From a virus: a DNA stretch of 64,000 nt. This document shows positions 41,367 to 49,420 of this stretch, one piece after another. The notes under the pieces were generated by a model. It searched no databases and had not been told where the DNA came from. It saw only the letters and a program-made list of their open reading frames with translations. The DNA lies in IMG/VR virus record IMGVR_UViG_3300031759_000004, positions 1-64,000 of that record; one strand, 5' to 3'. Position 1 is the stretch's first letter. The number at the start of each line of letters is the position of its first letter. The position numbers were made by a program, and so were the translations under genes.

Positions 41367-41641
41367 CGAGCAGGGCTAAGCGGCTAATCCAAGATTCCGA
41401 TGACATTGACCTTGAGCTGGCGCAAAGCCAGCTCAAGGACTTGGCCCGCCTGGTGATCGTCAGCGAGCGCCATCCCTGGGCGAGCCATTCAGAACGACTG
41501 TACTGGTCCAACGAGTACGGCTGGGTGGACAACCTGGAGTCAGCTGACCGGTTTTTGCCCAACGAACTTACTTCGATGCCGCACGAGGCCACCGGACTGT
41601 TGAATCCCTACACCGGCGAGCTAAGCTGGTTTCAAGAATGA
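41363..41641 (+). CDS. Small acidic protein with RLIQ-type N-terminal tag
   Basis: 92 aa with a GTG start, MTSRAKRLIQDSDDIDLEL; the opening is close to MSRARQLIQEMDVDDPSQYL of 50380-50700, a variant of the recurrent tag. The remaining sequence (ERHPWASHSERLYWSNEYG) is not recognised. It overlaps the patatin gene start by 4 bp (ATGA). Confidence 0.55.
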   Translation: MTSRAKRLIQDSDDIDLELAQSQLKDLARLVIVSERHPWASHSERLYWSNEYGWVDNLESADRFLPNELTSMPHEATGLLNPYTGELSWFQE

Positions 41642-42522
41642 AAACCATCTGTTCCATCGACGGCGGCGGCATGCGGGGCTACGTGCCGTGCTCGGTACTG
41701 GCCGACCTGGAATTGCAAACCGGCAAAGCCTGCACCGAAATCTTCGACATGTTCGCAGGCACGTCCATCGGCGGCATCCTGGCCTGCCTGCTGGCCAGCG
41801 GTAAAACGGCGCACACCGCGATGGGATTTTTCACGTACGACGGCCCGATCATTTTTGGGCGTCGGCAGTTTTTGGGCTGGAGGGGAATCTTGCGCCCGCG
41901 CTATTCCGGAGCCGTCATTGAACGGCAGCTGCGCGCCCGTCTGGGCGAGGTAACCCTGTCCCAGTGTAAGAAAAGCCTGCTGGTGCCTGCCTTCGACATG
42001 AACGCGTATGCGCCGTATTTTTTTAAGTCGCCCGCCAATCAGCACGAAGACTACAAGCTCTGGCAGGTGAGCCGGGCCAGTAGCGCCGCCCAGTCGTACT
42101 TCCCGGCCTACGAAATCGGCAACCGGGTGTTCTGGGACGGCGGCAATGTCGCCAATAATCCGACGCTGTGCGCCGTGGCGGAAGCGGTCAGGCTGTGGCC
42201 TGGCGAGCCGCTGCGCATTTTATCCCTGTCCTGCGGCGAGAGCAGCAGTTGCTACGCGGCCAAGCGCCTGGTGAGCGCCAACATTTTCAAGGTGGCCGTG
42301 GAGACCTTCAACCTCACGTTCGCCGCCAATGACGAGCTGCCGGACTACATTCTGCGCCAGGTGCTGCCGGGAGGCTACTTTCGGGTAGCGCCGACGGACA
42401 CGACGGACATTGCGCTGGATGGCGTGGCCGCTGAGGACCTGCGGCGACTGTACACGGCGGCCACCCGGTGTCAGCTGGATTCTCAGGAAACCCTGAAGGC
42501 GTTCATCAACTACCGTGATTGA
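41638..42522 (+). CDS. Patatin-like phospholipase
   Basis: 294 aa. Oxyanion-hole motif DGGGMRGY near residues 8-15, nucleophile elbow GTSIGG near 42, and catalytic Asp in FWDGGN near 163: the complete Ser-Asp dyad of patatins. The family hydrolyses acyl chains of membrane lipids. In bacteria patatins serve as toxins and as effectors of anti-phage systems; in a phage it could aid lysis or remodel host membranes. No signal peptide is visible, so it acts in the cytosol or at the inner membrane face. Confidence 0.88.
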   Translation: MKTICSIDGGGMRGYVPCSVLADLELQTGKACTEIFDMFAGTSIGGILACLLASGKTAHTAMGFFTYDGPIIFGRRQFLGWRGILRPRYSGAVIERQLRARLGEVTLSQCKKSLLVPAFDMNAYAPYFFKSPANQHEDYKLWQVSRASSAAQSYFPAYEIGNRVFWDGGNVANNPTLCAVAEAVRLWPGEPLRILSLSCGESSSCYAAKRLVSANIFKVAVETFNLTFAANDELPDYILRQVLPGGYFRVAPTDTTDIALDGVAAEDLRRLYTAATRCQLDSQETLKAFINYRD

Positions 42523-42561
42523 CGACGACAACCAGGACGTCTTCTACAACGAAGGCTTCTA

Positions 42562-42798
42562 TCACTGACGTGGTTTGGGGAAGGGCGCGTCGTCCTTGCG
42601 CGTCGGGGCTTCGGGTTTGAGTTCACGGTCGGAGTCCATGTGGCACTCGTCCAAAGCCCGGGTCAGCGCGACCGTCAGGTAGTACGTGGCGCGCGTGCTC
42701 GGCTCAAAGAAAACATTGGGCCGGTCAGGGTGGGGTTCCCAGCCGCGCTGTTGCAGCCACTTGGCTTGTTGCTCTTTTGGCAGTTTAAGGATGTCCAT
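42562..42798 (-). CDS. Hypothetical small protein
   Basis: 78 aa, MDILKLPKEQQAKWLQQRGWEPHPD. A short globular N-terminal part and a charged, Pro-rich tail (KPEAPTRKDDAPFPKP). The start follows GTTCTATACCGC, a recurrent start element with 6 nt to the ATG. No family recognised. Confidence 0.5.
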   Translation of the reverse strand: MDILKLPKEQQAKWLQQRGWEPHPDRPNVFFEPSTRATYYLTVALTRALDECHMDSDRELKPEAPTRKDDAPFPKPRQ

Positions 42799-42813
42799 GC
42801 GGTATAGAACTGC

Positions 42814-43275
42814 TTACGCGTCCATGACGACCTCGCCGGTAACCACCGTGTCCAGGCAACCTTCCGGGTAAATGAACGCCACCAGCGCCCCGCTGCTCAG
42901 CGCCCGGCCCAGCGCCCGGCTGGTCTTGACCTCGCCGGAAGGCTGGCACATCCAGCGCACCTGGCGGCTGCGCACGTTTAAGCCGCTGTCCTTCGTTTCC
43001 TTGATTTTGTTCCAAAAGGCGGTGACATGCGCGAGGTCTTCCGGCAGCCAGATGTCGGACCACTTGCCCGCTTTGATCTGCTCCATAGTCAAGCCGTGCC
43101 AGTGCGTATACGCCCGGTTGACGAAAATGATGACTTCGGCGTCGGCGTCCCGGATGACTACCGGGACCGGGCAGGCTTGCAGGGCGTCCTCCATGTCGTT
43201 GAGCCGCTGCCGATACGTCTCCAGCTTCGTAGCGATACGCTCGGCCAGGGTTGTGGGATCACGCAGCACAGGCAT
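42814..43275 (-). CDS. Stand-alone PAS-domain protein
   Basis: 153 aa. After a helix of about 30 residues (AERIATKLETYRQRLNDME), the PAS core is visible: PVPVVIRDADAEVIIFVNRAY near 36-56, then the WSDIWLPEDLAHV loop near 73-85, and strands VRWMCQPSG and GALVAFIYP. PAS domains bind small ligands or haem/flavin, or mediate dimerisation. No kinase, cyclase or DNA-binding partner domain is attached. A second stand-alone PAS protein occurs at 55500-55955. Confidence 0.75.
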   Translation of the reverse strand: MPVLRDPTTLAERIATKLETYRQRLNDMEDALQACPVPVVIRDADAEVIIFVNRAYTHWHGLTMEQIKAGKWSDIWLPEDLAHVTAFWNKIKETKDSGLNVRSRQVRWMCQPSGEVKTSRALGRALSSGALVAFIYPEGCLDTVVTGEVVMDA

Positions 43276-43384
43276 TGGTTTTGGCTAAGGGATAGCGCCA
43301 ACGCGGCGTGGACCGTGCCGGTCAGCCGGGTGAGCGGGGCCAGGGACGGTCAAGGTTGAGGTTCTTAAGCGCATAGCCGTAAAA

Positions 43385-44599
43385 TCACTTGAACCCTCCG
43401 CCGTATCCCGCACAATTCGTAATCTCACTGGCCGCCAACGCCCGGTTGTAGAACCGCAACTCCTCCATTGTGCCGACCCAGGTCCGAGGGTAGCTGACAT
43501 TGATAAAGATTTGCGGGTCAGACCCCACGTACCAAGGAGTGCCTGCGTCATAAACCATTGAAGCCGCGTTGGTCACAATCCCCTGAAGTGACCCGTTAAC
43601 GTATAGCCTGAACGCAGTTCCGTCGTAGGTGTACGCCACGTTGTAGGCAGCTCCAGGTGGAAACAAGTTAGAAGAGGTAATGCCCGCCCCGGTCCCGGTG
43701 TTGGCGATAAACCGGTTGTCCGGGCTTTGTTTCCAGCTCACGCCGTAGCTATGGCTGCCGCCCTCGTCGTAAAGATGGCCAAAAAGAACCATGCCGCCAC
43801 CGTCATTTTGCGGGGGAGGTCCCACGGGATAGCACCACGCCATCCAAGTGAAGTTTGTGGTGTCCAGGCTTGCAGAGTTGGTGAGGAAAATAAATCCGGT
43901 AGAGGCCACGCTGTACGTAACTGCGCCGTTGAACAGGCCGTTGGTGAAGGTGATAGCGTTCGTAGCCGTTGTCTGGTTGGTGCCCACCAGGTCGTATACG
44001 TTGGTGTTCAACTGATAGTAGCTTACCAATCCGTTAGTCGGATAAATTCCATCGTTGGGAGAGTAGTAGCGAACTCTTTTTTGTGTCGCTAGCAGGTCTC
44101 GTTCAATCATTGAAGGCAGCTGGGTGGCGCTGGACGCTACATTTGTCGGATAGTCCCGAATAAGGAGAACCGGCGTGGGAACGGCATTTGACCACTGCGG
44201 CTGTTGCACTATCATGCTGCCATAAATAGCGTTGGTAACGTACGGAGGTGGGACGTTTGAGACGCTGAGAGTGCCCCAGTTGGTCTTTGAAATGTAGTAG
44301 CTATAGTTGTAGTTGAACCACATGTACTGCTGCGCAAATCCGGTCCACAACTGCGTGCTGGCATGTCCGTACATATCCATTGCGGTCCACCCTGAATCGT
44401 AGTAGGTGGAACTGGATTGAGGAATTTCAAGCTCGTACCAAGTATAACCAATGTTATCTGAATTAAACGTATAGCGATAAGTTATCTCGATGCCGAAAGG
44501 GTACGGATTGGTTATGGTGTAGTACCAACTCGCGTACTGCCCGTAAGCTATGCCAGCCCACACGCAAATCAGACTTAGAAGTAGGGATAGCTTTCTCAT
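43385..44599 (-). CDS. Exported LamG/concanavalin-fold protein
   Basis: 404 aa. Signal peptide MRKLSLLLSLICVWAGIAYG (residues 1-20). The C-terminal 190 residues form a LamG-like jelly roll: NFTWMAWCYP near 258, LYVNGSLQGIV near 347, then WVGTMEELRFYNRALAASEI. The middle is Tyr/Asn/Thr-rich beta structure. Such proteins bind carbohydrates. Base composition is visibly lower in GC and codon use looser than in flanking genes, so recent acquisition is likely. Overlaps the upstream exported protein by 4 bp. Confidence 0.75.
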   Translation of the reverse strand: MRKLSLLLSLICVWAGIAYGQYASWYYTITNPYPFGIEITYRYTFNSDNIGYTWYELEIPQSSSTYYDSGWTAMDMYGHASTQLWTGFAQQYMWFNYNYSYYISKTNWGTLSVSNVPPPYVTNAIYGSMIVQQPQWSNAVPTPVLLIRDYPTNVASSATQLPSMIERDLLATQKRVRYYSPNDGIYPTNGLVSYYQLNTNVYDLVGTNQTTATNAITFTNGLFNGAVTYSVASTGFIFLTNSASLDTTNFTWMAWCYPVGPPPQNDGGGMVLFGHLYDEGGSHSYGVSWKQSPDNRFIANTGTGAGITSSNLFPPGAAYNVAYTYDGTAFRLYVNGSLQGIVTNAASMVYDAGTPWYVGSDPQIFINVSYPRTWVGTMEELRFYNRALAASEITNCAGYGGGFK

Positions 44600-45396
44600 T
44601 GCAGTTGGTAAACCTTGGCGGCGGTTGTCAGGTAGGCAACCTTGTCAAACACGAACACACTCCAGTTCGTGCTGGTATACGAGAAGGCAGCTACGGAAAA
44701 AAGATTGGTGTTGAGGTTCGCCGTGTTCCACGTCAACGTATAGCTGCCGGGCCAAATTTCAAGCCGCACAAAAGCGCCATTGCCGTTCCACCCCGCCCCA
44801 CCGACGTTAGTCCAGGTGAGCGTGGTGTTGTTGGTCAAAATGACTGCCTGATAATTTCCATTCGCCGGATCAATTATCATATTGGTGTTTGGGCTGACTT
44901 GGTATGGGCTATAAAATGCGCTCTGGGTTGTGTTGGTGACTGTCCCGCCGCTTGTCTGCGGTACCCATGCGCGGTCGAGGCCGGTGGTGTCGGTCGCCGA
45001 CAGGACGTAACCGGCGGCAGGGGTGTTGGTCGCCAGCGCCATGTTGTTCGAGGTTCCCGTCAGCGAGGACGCCGGTACGTTTGTCAGACCCGCACCGTTG
45101 CCCTGGAAGTAGCCGTTGACGTACGTGCCGTTGGTCTGGGTGGTGTTGTTAAGCCCGGACATGCCCACCAGGCTCGGCAGGTTGTAGGTCCAGGTCCACG
45201 CCGCCAGACTGGCTGCCGAAATTTGCTTGTTCGTGGTGCTGGTGCCGAACAAAAACGTGTCCGAGTTGGCCGGGACGCCCACCGGATAGTTCGTCCAGTT
45301 GATCGCGGAGACGGGCGCGGCGGGGAGCAGCGCCAACAGCGCCAACAGCCGACCGGTGCCTACAAGATATGCCGTATTTTTCATTTTCATTTTCAT
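44596..45396 (-). CDS. Exported fibre- or surface-like protein
   Basis: 266 aa from ATG 45396. Signal peptide MKMKMKNTAYLVGTGRLLAL to about APVSA (residues 1-31). The body contains GNGAGLTNVPASSLTG near 115, a pattern common in phage fibre and bacterial surface proteins, then beta-rich Asn/Thr sequence (LTNNTTLTWTNVGG). The frame upstream of 45396 is a low-complexity extension unlikely to be translated. Together with the LamG protein it may form a secreted or virion-surface module. Function inferred. Confidence 0.65.
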   Translation of the reverse strand: MKMKMKNTAYLVGTGRLLALLALLPAAPVSAINWTNYPVGVPANSDTFLFGTSTTNKQISAASLAAWTWTYNLPSLVGMSGLNNTTQTNGTYVNGYFQGNGAGLTNVPASSLTGTSNNMALATNTPAAGYVLSATDTTGLDRAWVPQTSGGTVTNTTQSAFYSPYQVSPNTNMIIDPANGNYQAVILTNNTTLTWTNVGGAGWNGNGAFVRLEIWPGSYTLTWNTANLNTNLFSVAAFSYTSTNWSVFVFDKVAYLTTAAKVYQLQ

Positions 45397-45406
45397 GGTA
45401 AATTGT

Positions 45407-45883
45407 TTAGCCGCCCACGCCGGAGACAGGGTCACCCCCAACGCCGGAGATGGCGTCGCCGCCCACGCCCATGAGCGTGCCGCTGCCGCCACTGCCACCG
45501 CCGCCGCCACTGCTGCCGTCGGTTGCCTTTACCACGTAATGCACCGGCTGCCCGATTTTATCGCTGGTCACGGCGCTGCCGGTGGTGACGGTTTCGACGG
45601 GAATCACAGTGACCGGCTGGTCCGCCTTGGCGGAGGTGGTGACGGGCACCGGGCTGCCGGAGCTGGCCGGGATGATAAACACCGGCATGCGCACCTGGGT
45701 CGAGGTGGGCGGAGTGTCTACAAACGTCGGGGTGTTGCTGTAGTCGGCTTTGGTCTTGTCCGGAATGTACGTTACAGGCTGGTCCGCCCTGGAGCTGGTG
45801 ATGTCAGTCGCCTCCACGGTCAGACAAAGGTCTGTGATCGCGGTGACGTTCATTCCTACCTGGCTCGATGCGGGTGCTGCCAT
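45407..45883 (-). CDS. Hypothetical repetitive protein with Gly-rich tail
   Basis: 158 aa. Three imperfect repeats of about 35 residues end in [AQ]xQPVTYIP / MPVFIIP / QPVTVIP / QPVHYVV-like strands, suggesting a small beta-solenoid or stacked repeats. The C-terminal 28 residues are Gly/Ser/Asp-rich (GVGGDAISGVGGDPVSGVGG). It starts after GTATTTAGGGC. It may be a capsid decoration or fibre accessory; unproven. Confidence 0.55.
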   Translation of the reverse strand: MAAPASSQVGMNVTAITDLCLTVEATDITSSRADQPVTYIPDKTKADYSNTPTFVDTPPTSTQVRMPVFIIPASSGSPVPVTTSAKADQPVTVIPVETVTTGSAVTSDKIGQPVHYVVKATDGSSGGGGGSGGSGTLMGVGGDAISGVGGDPVSGVGG

Positions 45884-45886
45884 GCC

Positions 45887-46477
45887 CTAAATACGCGTAG
45901 CCATGACCCCCCAGCGCCCGTATTCGTCGACCAGGTCAGGGCGGTCGGTCAAACTCCAGCCTTTCGTCCGCGCGTGCCAGTAAACGGCTCCGCGCACCTG
46001 TGCGCCGCGCTCTCGGTGGTCCACGTCGTCCAGGTAGATCAGGTGGCGGGTGTGCTCCAGCACCTGGGGCAGGAACTCGATGCGCTGGTCAAAGTTGCCG
46101 TAATCGTAAAAGGTGGCGTCCACCGGCTGGTCAAAATAGCCCGTAACGTAGGAATCCAGGGCCAGCTCGGGAGCCTGGAACTTGTCGGCCAGCCGGGCGC
46201 AAGTCTCCTTGACCAGCGCCATGTAGGCTGGATCGGAGTCGCAGGTGGTGACGTGGGGCGGAAACCACAGGCGCAGCAGGGCCGAGGAAACGCCCGAGCC
46301 AGCGTCCAGGATGCGTCCGCTTGGCCGGGCCAGGACGGCGGCTTTGAAGCCCAGGAGCGCCTCCAGGCTGGCGGCAAATCCGTTGGGCCTGCCTGTGACC
46401 TCAAACTGCTCGTTGGGTCCGGAGACCTCGCGAAAGGTCTTGAAAAACTCGGTGTAGACTTCGGCGGCGTTTAACAT
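45887..46477 (-). CDS. Class I SAM-dependent methyltransferase-like protein
   Basis: 196 aa from ATG 46477, placed 6 nt after GTTCTA. Motif I ILDAGSGVSSALL near residue 56, beta-2 acidic residue TTCDSDPAY near 77, then FDFYDYGN-like strand (TFYDYGNFDQR) near 121 and IYLDDVDH near 148. This is the Rossmann methyltransferase pattern; the substrate cannot be told. It lies downstream of the glycosylase-like gene 46483-47124 on the same strand. Confidence 0.7.
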   Translation of the reverse strand: MLNAAEVYTEFFKTFREVSGPNEQFEVTGRPNGFAASLEALLGFKAAVLARPSGRILDAGSGVSSALLRLWFPPHVTTCDSDPAYMALVKETCARLADKFQAPELALDSYVTGYFDQPVDATFYDYGNFDQRIEFLPQVLEHTRHLIYLDDVDHRERGAQVRGAVYWHARTKGWSLTDRPDLVDEYGRWGVMATRI

Positions 46478-46482
46478 GCCCG

Positions 46483-47124
46483 TTAGAACTGAAAACCCAG
46501 CTGGGCCGCCAGGTAGTCCGGGTCCCAGAATTCCTGCTGCGGGCTGGACCTGATCCAGTGCAGTTTTTTCCAGGTTATCCACAAGACCGCCTGCATCTGG
46601 CAGGGCAGCAACTTTCGCTCGGCGGCCACCTGGCGCACCCCTTCGGCCACCCGGTCGTAGTCCCGGGTCACGCCGCGCAGGCCCACCAGGTTGGCCCGCG
46701 TGCCGCGCCAGCAGTTGACCATGTGGCCGTCGATGGTGACGGGCAACGGATCGGTCGGGTCGTTGACATTCAGAAAGAAATTACGGGTCTTTTTGGCGAC
46801 GATCAGGTCGAGCGGCTCGGCTCCCTGGGCGATGGTCCAGGCTTTGCGCTTGTTGTTGTTGCCATACGTATGCACGGTAAACTGTTCCGCCGTCAGCCCG
46901 GCGGCCACGCTTCGCAGCAGGGTGTCCGTGTCCCGCAGGTTGCCGTGGTAGTTGTTGTTGGGCGAAAGCGCGGCGAAAACCGCCGCGCCGGTGCGGGGGC
47001 TGAAGCCGTGCTTGCGGGCAATCTGCGCCGTCAGCCGCTGGTATTTAGGGTAGGCACCCGCCGCCTCCTGGATCAAAGGCTCCGGGGCGAGGGCGGCTAT
47101 TTTTCTGAGGTTGTCTACGCTCAT
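46483..47124 (-). CDS. Putative HhH DNA-glycosylase-like protein
   Basis: 213 aa. The all-helical sequence includes AAVFAALSPNNNYHGNLRD near 49, a VTIDGHMVNCWRGTR segment near 129 and MQAVLWITWKKLH near 178. I recall this layout in phage proteins distantly like helix-hairpin-helix glycosylases/endonuclease III, with an Asp after a Thr-Ile in the active-site region; this is tentative and no Fe-S cluster is present. The start follows GTTCTAGCCCGC. Confidence 0.4.
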   Translation of the reverse strand: MSVDNLRKIAALAPEPLIQEAAGAYPKYQRLTAQIARKHGFSPRTGAAVFAALSPNNNYHGNLRDTDTLLRSVAAGLTAEQFTVHTYGNNNKRKAWTIAQGAEPLDLIVAKKTRNFFLNVNDPTDPLPVTIDGHMVNCWRGTRANLVGLRGVTRDYDRVAEGVRQVAAERKLLPCQMQAVLWITWKKLHWIRSSPQQEFWDPDYLAAQLGFQF

Positions 47125-47148
47125 GCGGGCTAGAACTCAATTTCAGAG

Positions 47149-47189
47149 TAAATTTTAAGGTTGACGGACGTTTTAAGTCGGTTTACGGT
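47149..47189 (+). promoter_or_regulatory. Sigma70-like promoter for the RelE-like gene unit
   Basis: AT tract TAAATTTTAAGG, -35 TTGACG (47161-47166), 17-bp spacer, -10 TACGGT (47184-47189), 8 nt before ATG 47198. Confidence 0.72.
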
Positions 47190-47197
47190 TTAACTAT

Positions 47198-47386
47198 ATG
47201 AAAAAGCAGCTTACACTCGCCGAGCAGCGCCAGCTCGCCCAGGCCAAGCAGGCGCGCACCCTGGACGAGGCCATCGAGGCGACGCCCAAATCCGCCTTGG
47301 AACAGCTCACTGAAATTGACCCGGCGCACCCGGAAGAGGGCGTGGCGGGCGACCTGTTTGACTCGCCGCTGTTTGCCGGTAATTAA
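47198..47386 (+). CDS. Small acidic protein upstream of RelE-like gene
   Basis: 62 aa, MKKQLTLAEQRQLAQAKQAR with an acidic second half (ALEQLTEIDPAHPEEG). First gene after the promoter at 47149-47189 and 4 bp before the RelE-like gene. Its position is that of an antitoxin, but it has no recognisable DNA-binding domain, so that role is only a possibility. Confidence 0.55.
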   Translation: MKKQLTLAEQRQLAQAKQARTLDEAIEATPKSALEQLTEIDPAHPEEGVAGDLFDSPLFAGN

Positions 47387-47390
47387 GTCA

Positions 47391-47798
47391 ATGACTGCCG
47401 ATAAAATCGTCACCTGCCTGCTGGAAGACAACTGGAAGGGCAAGCGATCTGCGCCCCAGCCTGCGCCCCAGCCTGCGCCCCGGAGCAGCGTGGTGGCCAA
47501 CAAGCACGCCAAGCGCAACCACAAGTTCGACAAGCTGTGCTGCGCGCTGCCGGGTGAAATTCAGAACCTGGCGCGAGAAGTCTACAACGCGTGGCGCACG
47601 ACTCCTTTCGCCCCGGAGCTGGAGTTCAAAAAGCTACAGCGCAACGACGCCTTCTGGTCCATTCGGATCGGGCGAGCCTACCGCGCGATCTGCTATAATG
47701 CCGACACCATGTGGATTTGGTGCTGGATCGGCACCCACGAGGAATACAACAAGGTGCTCAACCAGGTGGCCAGCTGGAAGCCACCGATGCTGCCGTGA
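47391..47798 (+). CDS. RelE/ParE-fold protein with N-terminal tag
   Basis: 135 aa from ATG 47391. Residues 1-13 are the recurrent tag (MTADKIVTCLLED), followed by a Pro/Gln linker with APQPAPQPAP. The last 90 residues fit the RelE/ParE/HigB fold: EVYNAWRTTPFAPELEFKKL, then FWSIRIGRAYRAIC and the final WCWIGTHEEYNKVL with His/Tyr. RelE toxins cut mRNA in the ribosome; ParE poisons gyrase. Which applies, or whether it is an inactive scaffold, is not visible. The tag suggests delivery or docking. Confidence 0.7.
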   Translation: MTADKIVTCLLEDNWKGKRSAPQPAPQPAPRSSVVANKHAKRNHKFDKLCCALPGEIQNLAREVYNAWRTTPFAPELEFKKLQRNDAFWSIRIGRAYRAICYNADTMWIWCWIGTHEEYNKVLNQVASWKPPMLP

Positions 47799-47814
47799 TG
47801 TTCCGCGTGGAACA
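47799..47814. other. Perfect 6-bp palindrome resembling parS
   Basis: TGTTCCGCGTGGAACA: arms TGTTCC/GGAACA around GCGT. It differs at one central base from a parS-like TGTTCCACGTGGAACA. It fills the gap between two genes, so it could also be an operator or a small hairpin before the GTG start. Confidence 0.35.
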
Positions 47815-47820
47815 CTGCCC

Positions 47821-48243
47821 GTGAAGACGAGCGCCGACATCGTCAGCTGGCTGCTGGAGGAGCGGACCAACACCCTGGTCAGCGTGGTGCTGGACGACCG
47901 CAGCCAGCGCGAGCTGCTCCGCCGGGTCCCGGCGCGCCACGAAAATGTATACGTCCACCACATGACGGTCGCGTTCAAGCCGGACGCGGACGTGTTCGAG
48001 CGGGAATACCTGCCCCGGCACGGCCAGCCGGTGGCGCTGACGGTCACCGGCTATGCCCTGGACAGCCAGGCGCAGGCGGTGGCGGTGGACGCATACAGTG
48101 AGAACCCGCACCCGCACATCACTATTTCCGTGGCGGACGGGGTGCTGCCGGTGTACAGCAACGAGCTGCTGGCCCGGGGCGGCTTGAAGCGCCTGCCGAG
48201 ATTTACACTGACCGGAAAGTTTACCGTGGAACCGTTGAGCTAG
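47821..48243 (+). CDS. 2H phosphoesterase-like protein with N-terminal tag
   Basis: 140 aa with a GTG start. The tag MKTSADIVSWLLEERT is at the N-terminus. Two His-x-[ST]-type motifs, HHMTVAF near residue 43 and HPHITISV near 99, match the paired HxT signature of 2H phosphoesterases (LigT/CPDase group), which open cyclic phosphates on RNA or nucleotides and in phages can counter cyclic-nucleotide defence signalling. The stop TAG forms a CTAG shared with the convergent glycosyltransferase stop. Confidence 0.65.
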   Translation: MKTSADIVSWLLEERTNTLVSVVLDDRSQRELLRRVPARHENVYVHHMTVAFKPDADVFEREYLPRHGQPVALTVTGYALDSQAQAVAVDAYSENPHPHITISVADGVLPVYSNELLARGGLKRLPRFTLTGKFTVEPLS

Positions 48244-49334
48244 ACGCGGTTGATAACCCAGCTGCTGTACCAGCCGTGGCCGCTTAGGCGCGTAAGGTTA
48301 ATGTAGGTGTTGCCGCAGGCGTAAGAAATGATGATTCCCTCCATCCAGGCATGCTGGTTGTCCAGCGAAGTGATCTTAAGCTTGTCGCCAACCACGTAGG
48401 CGGACAGCTTTGATCCCACCGGCGGTGTCATCGCAAAACCAATGATTCCCATGGCGTACTGGATGCTCATTCCGGTATCGCTGTAGGCGGCATAGGTTTT
48501 GCCGCAGTAGCCGTAGCCCATCGGCAGCGGCGTGCTTTCCGGCTCGACGCCAGGCGGGAGGGCCGCGCTTTCAGCGACGGTGCCAGGCTGGAACGGGGCG
48601 CTCTTCCGACCGTTCCAGTTGATGCCCATGCTGGCGTCCGCGCTCTCCAGGTGGAAGGCGCGAACCGTCGGCAGCAGGATGCGCTTGTGGCGCGGCCAGT
48701 GGAGCGCGAACTGCACGTCCATGTTCTCCGCGCTGCCCTCTGTGTCCGGATACCGCAGGTTGTACTGGTGCATGTAGCTGGAATTCCACAGCTGGAAAAA
48801 GCCGATGGGCGTATACCCGAACTGCTTGTGGACGACGTTGGCCCCGATGGGCAGGTGGTCCGGGCTGGTGATCAGATAATTGTAGCCGAACTGGGGCGTC
48901 TCATGCAGGTCCTTGCGCAGTCTCTGCCAGGTGGCCCAGCCTCTCACGTTGGCGCGCTCGCAGCCGTAGATGCAGTCCGGTTGCAACCCCGATTTGTCGA
49001 TCATGTTCCGGAACGTAACCGGCAGCACGATGTCGGCGTCCATCTGGATGATCCAGCCGCGCTGGCGCAGCCGGGCGATGCCGACGTTGATGGCGGCTCC
49101 CTTGTTTAGGGTGTCGCCTTTTTCGGTGAAAGCATCGGAGACCACGCACTCGACCGACCACTTGGCGCAGACGCTTCGTGTGTGCTCGTCGGCGTGGGGC
49201 GTGACCACGACCACCCGGTCCAGGTGGGCCAGGTTGTAGGGCAGCGTTTCCTGGAGGAAATCGCCATAGTTGGCGCAAACAATGACCGCTTCGAGCCGGT
49301 TATCGTACTTCTTGGTAGTGTCGACGTATGACAT
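48240..49334 (-). CDS. Glycosyltransferase, GT-A fold
   Basis: 364 aa. GT-A pattern: AVIVCANYGDFLQETLPYNL near residue 16, a donor-site region with KGAAINVGIARLRQRGW near 77, and the metal-binding DxD as QMDADIVLP near 96. An acceptor-side ENMDVQFALHWP follows near 205. The C-terminal 130 residues form a small beta-rich domain (YACGNTYINLTRLSG). It probably adds sugar to a phage or host structure; sugar and target unknown. The start follows GTTCTATCC. Confidence 0.78.
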   Translation of the reverse strand: MSYVDTTKKYDNRLEAVIVCANYGDFLQETLPYNLAHLDRVVVVTPHADEHTRSVCAKWSVECVVSDAFTEKGDTLNKGAAINVGIARLRQRGWIIQMDADIVLPVTFRNMIDKSGLQPDCIYGCERANVRGWATWQRLRKDLHETPQFGYNYLITSPDHLPIGANVVHKQFGYTPIGFFQLWNSSYMHQYNLRYPDTEGSAENMDVQFALHWPRHKRILLPTVRAFHLESADASMGINWNGRKSAPFQPGTVAESAALPPGVEPESTPLPMGYGYCGKTYAAYSDTGMSIQYAMGIIGFAMTPPVGSKLSAYVVGDKLKITSLDNQHAWMEGIIISYACGNTYINLTRLSGHGWYSSWVINRV

Positions 49335-49370
49335 ATTTATGGATAGAACAGGATCAGGGCCGCAACATTG

Positions 49371-49414
49371 TTTGTATTTTAATGTTGACGGCGGTACCGG
49401 TCATTGTATACATT
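49371..49414 (+). promoter_or_regulatory. Sigma70-like promoter upstream of 49421
   Basis: AT tract TTTGTATTTTAATG, -35 TTGACG (49385-49390), then TATACATT; -10 either TATACA (16-bp spacer) or TACATT (49409-49414, 18-bp spacer, 6 nt before ATG 49421). Confidence 0.72.
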
Positions 49415-49420
49415 AGGGCC

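Noticed and set aside
42515-42568. 17-codon acidic frame after the patatin gene
   Set aside because: Very short and overlaps both neighbours; no independent support.
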